A stretch of 39,438 bases of DNA from an uncultured bacterium (GTDB taxonomy: Bacteria; Bacillota; Clostridia; Lachnospirales; Lachnospiraceae): positions 1 to 39,438 of the forward strand of contig CAMXIF010000029.1 of assembly GCA_947243845.1 (NCBI GenBank), given 5' to 3'. Shown here piece by piece: positions 32,829 to 39,438 of the stretch (the stretch's first letter is position 1; the number at the start of each line of letters is the position of its first letter). The translations under genes and the position numbers were made by a program. A model generated the notes under the pieces. The model was not told the origin of the DNA. It ran no database searches and worked only from the letters and a program-made list of their open reading frames with translations.

Positions 32829-34326
32829 TTCCCATTCCCCTCTCATCGGGTATGCGTATACTGATGATCGTACCAACACCATCCCTGCTGTGAATCCTCA
32901 TCTCCCCATCCGCATACATCGCATGAATCCTCTTGTATATATTAGAAAGGCCTATGTTCTGATATCCTGTTTTGTCTGTTTCATCCTGCCGCAGTCCGTT
33001 CCTTAGAGTCTGCAGATTGGCAAGACTCATTCCTATCCCGTTGTCGGCCACAGTGATACAGATTCTGTTCCTTTTTTCCCGGATCCGGATTAGGATATGA
33101 CCGCCTTCCTCCTTGCAGGACAATCCATGGATAATGGCATTCTCCACCAGCGGCTGAAAGGTAAAGGTCGGTATCACCACAGACTCTGCGTCCGTCTGGC
33201 AGTCGATCGCATAGGTGATCCTATTGCCAAACCGCTTCTGCTGGATAAACATATAGTCCCTGATTACTTTCAGTTCCCTGGCCAGGGATACCTTCTCCTC
33301 CGGTGTCTTTAAATTATAGCGAAACAGGGAACTGAGCGCCTGTATCATAGCCTCCGTAGTCTGCGCCCCTTCCAGATCCGCCATGCCGCCGATCACATTC
33401 AGGGTATTAAACAGAAAATGCGGATTGATCTGGTTCTTCAAAAGATCCAGTTCCATGGCATCTAATCTGCGCGCCATCTCCAGCTTTTCCACTTCTTCCG
33501 CATGATAGAGATCGAGGGCCTTTCGTTTTTCCTCCAAAGCCATGATATATTCCCCGGTAGCATACTTCATCTTATTAAATGCATGTACCAGTTCCCCCAT
33601 CTCATCCTGACTCTGCAGGTTTACATCCTCTATAAAAAAATCATTCTCTGCAATTTTGCGGGAAGCCTCCGCCAAGTCCATTACCGGTTCCACAATGGAG
33701 CTTTTCATCAGTTCTGACATCTTACGGATACACAGGAAGAAGACCAACTCTATGATAATCAATATTACCGGAATAAATATGATCGTCTTCACCTTTTTGG
33801 CATAGGCGCTGACACCGTCCTCCAAAGTCATCCTCATCAACTGATTGGAATAACTGAGCAGATAACTCTGTATCTCATAGACTTCGTACAGGGAAGAGAT
33901 ATCATCCGATATCTTGTCCTCCATCGCAAGAAGTCCGTCCCTTCTGTCACAATAAACTCTGTACATATTCAGGATCGACCAGGTCTTGGCATACCGCTGT
34001 GCCCCCGTTTCTTGATAATCATAAGGCAGTCCCGCCACCTTCTGCGCCGTGATCCTGACCGCGCCCTCCAAGTCCTCATAGACGTCCTCCTTCCCTGTCT
34101 TGGCATAGTTTTCAAACAGGGCAGCTTCTTTCTCCATGCACTGTACGAAATCGCTTACCAGGGAATTGTCTTTCAGAATCACAGAAAAATCCAACAAGGA
34201 GGATTTAATGGCCCAGGCAGCCAAAAAAATCGACAGCAGGATAATGATGAGCACAATATCCGTGTAGAGCCTAATCTTATGTTTGATTTTCAAAGACTGC
34301 CACATGTTCTTCAGCAACCGTCTCAT
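32818..34326 (-). CDS. Sensor histidine kinase (YesM/LytS type)
   Basis: The 502-residue protein has membrane segments at about 22-42 and 180-200 flanking a small extracytoplasmic domain. It continues with a HAMP-like linker (about 205-260), a coiled coil, the His_kinase motif N-Q-I-N-P-H-F-L-F-N-T-L-N with H303, and an ATPase domain with Q-P-L-V-E-N-A-I-I-H-G and V-A-D-N-G-I-G-M. The extracytoplasmic part (about 43-180) is too small and helical to be a sugar-binding domain itself, which fits sensing through the neighbouring binding protein. The stop overlaps the regulator gene start. GAGG lies 10 bases before the ATG. Confidence 0.92.
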   Translation of the reverse strand: MRRLLKNMWQSLKIKHKIRLYTDIVLIIILLSIFLAAWAIKSSLLDFSVILKDNSLVSDFVQCMEKEAALFENYAKTGKEDVYEDLEGAVRITAQKVAGLPYDYQETGAQRYAKTWSILNMYRVYCDRRDGLLAMEDKISDDISSLYEVYEIQSYLLSYSNQLMRMTLEDGVSAYAKKVKTIIFIPVILIIIELVFFLCIRKMSELMKSSIVEPVMDLAEASRKIAENDFFIEDVNLQSQDEMGELVHAFNKMKYATGEYIMALEEKRKALDLYHAEEVEKLEMARRLDAMELDLLKNQINPHFLFNTLNVIGGMADLEGAQTTEAMIQALSSLFRYNLKTPEEKVSLARELKVIRDYMFIQQKRFGNRITYAIDCQTDAESVVIPTFTFQPLVENAIIHGLSCKEEGGHILIRIREKRNRICITVADNGIGMSLANLQTLRNGLRQDETDKTGYQNIGLSNIYKRIHAMYADGEMRIHSRDGVGTIISIRIPDERGMGIGE

Positions 34327-34406
34327 GCAGATCTATCCTCACTGTTTCGTCTTTCCTGTTGAAAGCAAGGGGCAGCCCGCACTGCGTACTGCCCTCTTTC
34401 ACTCAA

Positions 34407-34877
34407 TTAAGTATTGATACAGGCTTTCACCTGCTGATAAAATGTATCTCTCTCCCTGCCCAGGACTCTCTTCGTCAGCATATAGCCATGACTGGCATCC
34501 GTATAGATCACGATGATGCTGCCTTCTTTTCTGACACCCCTGACTTTGTTCCAGCGTATAAACTCCCGCTGGTCTCCCAATGTCACGTGGATGCCATCGT
34601 CATCAAAGGTAAGTTCCGTATCCTGCGGTGTCACAGAAACCTGTGCCCTCGCCTTCAGATAGACGCCCGCCGGCTGTATCACCGGAATCAACAGACAGCC
34701 CAGAAAGAGCAGTGCCTGCACCAGGTCACCCGCCTGATCCCAGAACCTGACAGTCAGAAGAATAATCGCCACACCGAACACAATATTACACATTCCCACC
34801 AGGGAACGATACGTGCGGCGCATGGACAGTTTCCAGATGTCCACAGGCTTTATTTTGCACTGATACTGATAATACAT
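34407..34877 (-). CDS. Small membrane protein with YcxB-like domain
   Basis: The 156-residue protein has two membrane segments (about 30-43 and 52-70). Its C-terminal cytoplasmic domain runs from the A-R-A-Q-V-S-V-T-P-Q-D-T-E-L-T-F-D-D-D-G-I stretch through F-I-R-W-N-K-V to the end. The pattern of a beta-rich domain after two spans resembles YcxB-like (PH-type) proteins. AGGGG precedes the ATG by 7 bases. It is inserted between dctM and the kinase gene, about 50 and 80 bp away. Function unknown. Confidence 0.7.
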   Translation of the reverse strand: MYYQYQCKIKPVDIWKLSMRRTYRSLVGMCNIVFGVAIILLTVRFWDQAGDLVQALLFLGCLLIPVIQPAGVYLKARAQVSVTPQDTELTFDDDGIHVTLGDQREFIRWNKVRGVRKEGSIIVIYTDASHGYMLTKRVLGRERDTFYQQVKACINT

Positions 34878-34924
34878 GCATAGGCCCCTTTCATCTTACC
34901 ACACTGCTTTTCTTACCGCATCAA

Positions 34925-36217
34925 TCAATAGAACAGATTCGGAAGCAGCATTGTAATCTCAGGAATAAAGGTAAGTAAGAGCAGTACAACGATCATGCAC
35001 AGATAGAACGGCAGTGTAGCCTTTACCACCTTTTCCATCTTCACCTTGCCTACGGCGGAACCGATGAACAGCACCGCGCCTACCGGCGGCGTCAGCAGAC
35101 CGATACCACAGTTTAATACGATCATGATACCGAACTGGATTGGATTGATACCAATCGAAGTCGCAATCGGTAAGAGGATCGGTGTCGCAATCAGAATGAT
35201 CGGCGCCATATCCATGATACATCCCAATACCAGCAAAATCAAATTCAACAATAATGCAATCAGAATCGGGTTGTTGGTCAGACCAATCACCGCATTGGCC
35301 GCCATGCTGGGCACATGCAAGGTTGTCAGACAATAACCAAAAATACTGGATGTGGAGATCAGGATCAACACGATGGATAAGGTGTCCACACAGTCACCCA
35401 ACACCTTCCAGACGCCCTTCCAGTCCAGACCCTTATAAATATACACACTGACAATCAGACTGTAAATAACTGCCACAGCCGCAGACTCGGTAGCTGTAAA
35501 CCAACCGCCTACAACACCCACCACAACGATGATGACCGCTGCCAGTGCCCATACGGAAACAGACAACTGCTTCAGCAGATTCTTAAACGTAAACTTATCT
35601 CCCTTGGGATAATTCCGCTTCTTAGAGATAATATAAGAACCGATCATCAGCGAAATCGCCAATAGCGCCCCCGGTATATATCCTGCCAGGAACAGACTTC
35701 CTACGGAAACGCCGCCTGCCGACATGGCATAAATGACCATGTTGTGGCTGGGAGGAACCAGAAGTCCCTCACAGGAGGAAGTAATTGTAACTGCCGTTGA
35801 GAAATCGTCATCATAGCCCTGATCCACCATCATCGGAATCAGAATACTTCCCAGAGAAGCGGTGTCAGCCGCTGCCGAACCGGAAATACCGCCAAAGAAA
35901 TAGGAAGCCACAATGTTTACCATTGCCATACCGCCGGTCATCCAGCCCACACAGGCATTGGCCAGCGCAATCAGCTTATCCGAAATACCGCCGCTGCCCA
36001 TCAGACAGCCCATGGTGATAAAGAAGGGCACGGCCATCAGACTGAAGGAATTGATTCCCTTGACCATCTGCTGACAGATTGTTGTAAACGGTAATCCCTG
36101 ATACAGTAAGCACAGAAGAGAAGAAAGAGCCACTGCATAAGCAATCGGGAAACGCAACATTATCATAATACCGAAACTTGCAAGCAATACGAGGATTGCC
36201 ATTGATTCTGCACTCAT
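34925..36217 (-). CDS. dctM: TRAP transporter large permease (DctM)
   Basis: The 430-residue protein has about 12 membrane segments and the typical DctM features: F-P-I-A-Y-A-V-A-L near the N-terminus, P-F-F-I-T-M-G, G-S-A-A-A-D-T-A-S-L-G-S-I-L-I-P-M-M, and P-P-S-H-N-M-V. It catalyses sodium-driven uptake of the acidic substrate delivered by DctP. The ATG overlaps the dctQ stop by 4 bp (ATGA), so translation is coupled. With the uronate genes on both sides of the operon, hexuronate is the likely substrate. Confidence 0.96.
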   Translation of the reverse strand: MSAESMAILVLLASFGIMIMLRFPIAYAVALSSLLCLLYQGLPFTTICQQMVKGINSFSLMAVPFFITMGCLMGSGGISDKLIALANACVGWMTGGMAMVNIVASYFFGGISGSAAADTASLGSILIPMMVDQGYDDDFSTAVTITSSCEGLLVPPSHNMVIYAMSAGGVSVGSLFLAGYIPGALLAISLMIGSYIISKKRNYPKGDKFTFKNLLKQLSVSVWALAAVIIVVVGVVGGWFTATESAAVAVIYSLIVSVYIYKGLDWKGVWKVLGDCVDTLSIVLILISTSSIFGYCLTTLHVPSMAANAVIGLTNNPILIALLLNLILLVLGCIMDMAPIILIATPILLPIATSIGINPIQFGIMIVLNCGIGLLTPPVGAVLFIGSAVGKVKMEKVVKATLPFYLCMIVVLLLLTFIPEITMLLPNLFY

Positions 36218-36738
36218 GCTTCTCCCTCCTTCAAAAAGATTTTCTTCATGTGATTATAAAGTGTTTCTAATTCAAAAATCACCATTGCCACACCCGCTAC
36301 CGGAACCGGGAAATACATCCAGAACCGAGATAACCAAGGCATGCTGACATAGGTTCCCTTTGCCCCCAGACCTGCCGCATATTTCCAGCCCACCGTAATC
36401 ATCACAAATGCCAGAATAAGCACACAGACATCAGCCAGAATATCCAGGAACAAAAGCACTGGCTTGGGAATATATCTGTCCAATGCCGTCATCCGGATAT
36501 GAGCGCCGCGCCTGATCGCCAGCGCTGCAGACAGCACTGCCATGTAAGACATGCAGGTCAGCACCACTTCCTCACTCCAGGCCGGATCCGGAACAAATGA
36601 AACATATCTTCCGATAACACTCATGGTGGTAATGAAAATATCCGCAATCAATAGTAATTTACATGCAAACAATACAATCTTGTATGTAATGTCAAACACC
36701 GGTTTTATCTTATCAACCCGCTCAAAAAACCCCGACAT
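36214..36738 (-). CDS. dctQ: TRAP transporter small permease (DctQ)
   Basis: The 174-residue protein has four membrane segments (about 20-45, 57-80, 95-120, 135-160). The DctQ-type W-S-E-E-V sits between segments 1 and 2, with R-R-G-A-H-I after segment 2. GGAGG lies 6 bases before the ATG. It pairs with the overlapping large permease. Confidence 0.93.
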   Translation of the reverse strand: MSGFFERVDKIKPVFDITYKIVLFACKLLLIADIFITTMSVIGRYVSFVPDPAWSEEVVLTCMSYMAVLSAALAIRRGAHIRMTALDRYIPKPVLLFLDILADVCVLILAFVMITVGWKYAAGLGAKGTYVSMPWLSRFWMYFPVPVAGVAMVIFELETLYNHMKKIFLKEGEA

Positions 36739-36797
36739 GAATTACCTCCTTGCTAATACAAGTAAATTTCTTCAAATTTAATTTTATATGTAGATAA

Positions 36798-36827
36798 GAG
36801 CGCATAGGCTGTTACGCCGATGCGCTC
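36798..36827 (-). promoter_or_regulatory. Intercistronic hairpin between dctP and dctQM
   Basis: GAGCGCAT (36798-36805) pairs with ATGCGCTC (36820-36827). On the minus strand only a short T-poor tail follows (TTATCTAC), so it looks more like a partial terminator or RNA-stabilising hairpin than a full stop. Confidence 0.65.
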
Positions 36828-36850
36828 CTTCCTCTTATGATAACAAATGA

Positions 36851-37972
36851 TTAATTTGCCATATCCAGAATCTTCTGGTACAGTTCTTCCTGTCCCTTGG
36901 TGTTCTCTTCAATAACACCCTTAACAGCCTCCTGCCAAGGAGTTACATCAGGAACCTCCACAATTTTAATACCGTCTGCCTTTAACTGCTCTAATACTTC
37001 GTTCTCAGCATCAGCAGAAATCTTCTTGTTGAACTGGGATGCATACTCGCCTGCTTCCATCAGGATGTTCTGCTGATCTGCTGTCAGGGAATCCCATGCT
37101 TCGTCTGTGATGATAACCTGGATTGCACCAAGTGTATGACCATCCAGGATCATGCAGGGAGCAACCTCCGGAAATGCATTGGACTTATAGTTGGCGATCG
37201 GCTGCTCAGCGCCGTCAACCACACCAGTCTGCAGTGCGGAGTATAACTCGTTGAAGGATACCACTGTAGGGCTTGCACCCAGAGACTCTACCAGACCGTT
37301 CATGACAGGGTCATTGGAAACACGCAGTTTCATACCTGCCAGATCTTCCATACCGGAAATCTCATTTACCGTAAAGAAATGACGGAAACCTTCCTCACCG
37401 TAGAACAGGCCTCTTACGCCGCTGCCGTTCTCGTGGGGCTCAAGTAAGAACTCGCTTGCCAGATCGGAGGAAGCAAAGTTCCAATAATGGTCTCTGCTCA
37501 CAAAAGTATAAGGCAGGGAAAGCAGCATGGACTTCTCTCCGCCGTAACTTGTCAAAGCAAAAGCGGAAATACGGGACATATGGATGGTGCCGCCGCCGCC
37601 CAGCATAGTATCCAGAACATCGTTCTCGGAGCCAAGCACGCCGCTTGCCTGAATATCAATCTTCATGGTGCCGCCGGAAAGCTCGGACACTTTGTTGGCA
37701 AACTCTGTAGCCATCTGGCCTACGATGGTGTCAAGCGGATTAACTTCCGCATAAACAAGTGTTACTTCCGGTTCAGCTGCCGGTGCTTCTGCCGCAGGCT
37801 CTTCTGCTGCCGGTTCCTCAGCTGCAGGCTCTTCTGCCGCAGGTGCCTCTGCTGCCGGCGCTTCTGCCTTGGGCGCCTCTGCTGCCGGTGCCTCAGGCGC
37901 TGTCACACCACAGGCTGTTACAGATACGACCATTGCTAATCCAAGCATGATGGATAACAATTTCTTCTTCAT
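36851..37972 (-). CDS. dctP: TRAP transporter solute-binding lipoprotein (DctP)
   Basis: The 373-residue protein has a lipoprotein signal peptide (M-K-K-K-L-L-S-I-M-L-G, lipobox V-T-A-C with Cys21). A spacer of about 45 residues made of E-A-P-A-A and E-E-P-A-A repeats follows, then the DctP domain with G-M-K-L-R-V (the substrate carboxylate arginine), N-E-L-Y-S-A-L and V-V-D-G-A-E-Q-P. AGGAGG lies 9 bases before the ATG at 37972, so the frame from 38053 is too long. It is the first gene of the long minus-strand operon. The long Pro/Ala spacer presumably holds the binding domain away from the membrane. Confidence 0.95.
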   Translation of the reverse strand: MKKKLLSIMLGLAMVVSVTACGVTAPEAPAAEAPKAEAPAAEAPAAEEPAAEEPAAEEPAAEAPAAEPEVTLVYAEVNPLDTIVGQMATEFANKVSELSGGTMKIDIQASGVLGSENDVLDTMLGGGGTIHMSRISAFALTSYGGEKSMLLSLPYTFVSRDHYWNFASSDLASEFLLEPHENGSGVRGLFYGEEGFRHFFTVNEISGMEDLAGMKLRVSNDPVMNGLVESLGASPTVVSFNELYSALQTGVVDGAEQPIANYKSNAFPEVAPCMILDGHTLGAIQVIITDEAWDSLTADQQNILMEAGEYASQFNKKISADAENEVLEQLKADGIKIVEVPDVTPWQEAVKGVIEENTKGQEELYQKILDMAN

Positions 37973-38020
37973 AAAATAAATCCTCCTTGTCTTTATGAGC
38001 ACAATCGCTCTATTTGTTTC

Positions 38021-38036
38021 ATTATAAATGATTATA
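38021..38036 (-). promoter_or_regulatory. Candidate promoter of the TRAP-uxuAB operon
   Basis: Two TATAAT boxes occur on the minus strand (38031-38036 and 38021-38026), 50 to 60 bp before the dctP start, in an A/T-rich stretch. No convincing -35 is visible at standard spacing, which would fit a promoter that needs an activator such as the AraC-type regulator. Confidence 0.4.
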
Positions 38037-38120
38037 CATAACTTTTTTGTCATAAAACATCGAAGGTTTTTAACAATCCTTGTAAATTTTTAACCTATGC
38101 CCCCTATCAGAAACACCCCA

Positions 38121-39260
38121 TTACCTTTTTACGCTTCTGCTTTTCCACATAAACAGCAGCACACATAGAACTGACATGACTGTCGTATATATTACCATCC
38201 CGTACAGATACTTCACATTATGAATGGACAGCAGGTAATAGTATGAGGGTAGGAGATATTTCACCACACGGAATCCTCTCAGATTCAAGAATACCGGGCT
38301 AAGCACCAGCATCCCCGCCGTGAGGATCAACATGCTGCTTCCCAGGCGCTCCGGCGTATTGCCGATCAGCCTGATCAGATTACAGAACGCCAGTGTGGCA
38401 CAGGCAAACAAGACACAGCTTATCACTTCCCGGTGCCAGACTGTAAACACGCCGGCCAGCTTACAGGCCAGAAGTACTACCAACACAGCATCCGAGAGAA
38501 ATACCGCACACACCCCAAAGGCTGCCGGCAGTCTGCGGGTCACAGGTATTTTGGAAAAGACGCCCTGTTCTTCATCCTGCATATAGTACAGACAGGCCGC
38601 AAGACCACAGAGCACCAGCCATACAGACAGCATCCCCCGCAGAGGCGCCTGCAGATAATTAAAATCTTCCTCCGCATCCTGCCCGCTGTCCAGATAAGCC
38701 ATCTCAAAAAGGCTTCCCTCCACCAGCGTCCGTTCATAAGCCTTACGCAGTTCATCCTCCGTCACATCTGTCAATCCAAGATCGCTGCGGACATATTCTT
38801 CATAAACCGCATAGGAAAAAGCCGGATAAAGCGCGCCGCCCAGTATTTCTCTGCTGAAGAACAAAGAAACACTTTCCTTGCGCTCCACCACTTTGACCAC
38901 GGGACCAATCCGCTTTCTGGAAGCCACCTTCCGCAGGCGCTCCTCCAAATCCTCCGTAAAGATCCAGGCCGTGTCCGCCTCATTCTCTACCACCATCCTG
39001 CGGGCCTCCTCTTCACTTTCACAAAACAGATACCGCAGGATGCCCTCATCGCTCACAAGTTGTTCCACAATCTGAGACGCCAGTTCATCCTCCGGATTCG
39101 GGAGGCATAACACCACTCTGGCAATCCCGCTCTCCTCTTTAGACAGCAGCCTGATGCCGCCCACCAAAAGAGGCACGAGGCAAAGGATCAGGACAAAACT
39201 AAATTTCTTGAACAATCGTTTATTCAACAGATAATATCTGATCAACATCCTTCTTATCAT
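38121..39260 (-). CDS. ABC-2-type transporter membrane protein
   Basis: The 379-residue protein has one N-terminal membrane segment (about 20-38), an extracytoplasmic domain (about 40-205) and five or six C-terminal segments, the layout of ABC-2 family permeases related to YhgE/DrrB-like exporters. GAGAGGG lies 7 bases before the ATG at 39260, inside the end of the upstream gene, so the two are coupled. No ATPase gene is seen in the window. It may lie past the right edge. Substrate unknown. Confidence 0.75.
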   Translation of the reverse strand: MIRRMLIRYYLLNKRLFKKFSFVLILCLVPLLVGGIRLLSKEESGIARVVLCLPNPEDELASQIVEQLVSDEGILRYLFCESEEEARRMVVENEADTAWIFTEDLEERLRKVASRKRIGPVVKVVERKESVSLFFSREILGGALYPAFSYAVYEEYVRSDLGLTDVTEDELRKAYERTLVEGSLFEMAYLDSGQDAEEDFNYLQAPLRGMLSVWLVLCGLAACLYYMQDEEQGVFSKIPVTRRLPAAFGVCAVFLSDAVLVVLLACKLAGVFTVWHREVISCVLFACATLAFCNLIRLIGNTPERLGSSMLILTAGMLVLSPVFLNLRGFRVVKYLLPSYYYLLSIHNVKYLYGMVIYTTVMSVLCVLLFMWKSRSVKR

Positions 39261-39264
39261 CCGG

Positions 39265-39438
39265 CTACCCTCTCCGTATCCTGTTTTTCCTGATCAGCAC
39301 AGACAAGGCAAGAAAAACTGCCAGATATAACCAGATTCCCAAACCTGCCATCCCCAATTCCTCTTCGGCTACGCTGCCGTTCACATACCGCAGGGCCGCC
39401 CCTGTGGGCATCACATTCCCAATGCGCTGCATGATCTC
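39265..39438 (-). CDS. C-terminus of an ABC-2-type membrane protein, 5' part outside window
   Basis: The open frame of 57 codons plus stop runs from the right edge to TAG at 39265-39267. It ends with a hydrophobic segment (G-L-G-I-W-L-Y-L-A-V-F-L-A-L-S-V-L-I) and a short basic tail (R-K-N-R-I-R-R-G), after M-P-T-G-A-A-L-R-Y-V-N-G. This is typical of the last span of an ABC-2 permease. The stop lies 4 bp before the ATG of the next gene, so it is the upstream member of the same operon and probably its partner subunit. Confidence 0.7.
   Translation of the reverse strand, partial: EIMQRIGNVMPTGAALRYVNGSVAEEELGMAGLGIWLYLAVFLALSVLIRKNRIRRG

Noticed and set aside
37487..37950. Plus-strand frames rich in Cys/Arg or Leu/Pro
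   Set aside because: They are reverse-strand readings of the Pro/Ala/Glu repeat in the dctP gene.

Overview
The window reads as a chromosomal segment of an anaerobic gut Firmicute, most likely a Lachnospiraceae member. This is inferred from strong GGAGG-type ribosome binding sites, a YesM/YesN-type two-component pair, BlaI/BlaR1, an EFR1-type ferredoxin, TRAP transporters and clostridial-style hexuronate genes. I saw no rRNA, tRNA, CRISPR array or intact mobile element.

Left end (1-9170). A minus-strand gene cut by the window edge encodes an Asp/Glu/Tyr-rich protein with 17-residue repeats. A small zinc-ribbon protein and a membrane-anchored SGNH-like protein follow on the plus strand. Opposite them lies a minus-strand surface-polysaccharide modification operon (7279 to 2485): two membrane proteins that may be halves of one split GT-C-like gene with a repeat cluster between them, an AlgI-type MBOAT O-acyltransferase, and an AlgJ/DltD-like SGNH protein. 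A lone FAD oxidoreductase follows.

Hexuronate locus, part 1 (9248-16925). uxaB-uxaA (minus) and lacI-uxaC-kdgK-kdgA (plus) diverge from a shared regulatory region with two near-identical LacI/CcpA-type operators, each at a predicted transcription start. Together they convert galacturonate to pyruvate and glyceraldehyde-3-phosphate.

Inserted-looking accessory block (about 17040-26560). It holds an AT-rich segment with an EFR1 ferredoxin and a probable serine-recombinase remnant, then a tandem duplication of an FtsX/MacB-like permease pair. The second small permease is deleted at both ends. A BlaI/BlaR1 pair follows. Three 17-bp dyads of BlaI type lie at the blaI promoter and at both permease promoters, so this looks like a self-contained BlaRI regulon. 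Its sensor lacks a penicillin-binding domain and ends in a Cys/His-rich tail. No ABC ATPase is present in the window.

Hexuronate locus, part 2 (37972 down to 26672, minus strand). This is one long apparent operon: TRAP transporter dctP-dctQ-dctM, a YcxB-like membrane protein, a histidine kinase and AraC-type response regulator, a second membrane-anchored DctP-like protein, an MFS transporter, a KdgF cupin, uxuA and uxuB. It adds uptake, sensing, ring opening of unsaturated uronates and the glucuronate branch. With part 1 it completes the Ashwell pathway. The right edge carries two ABC-2-type membrane genes, one of them cut by the window.
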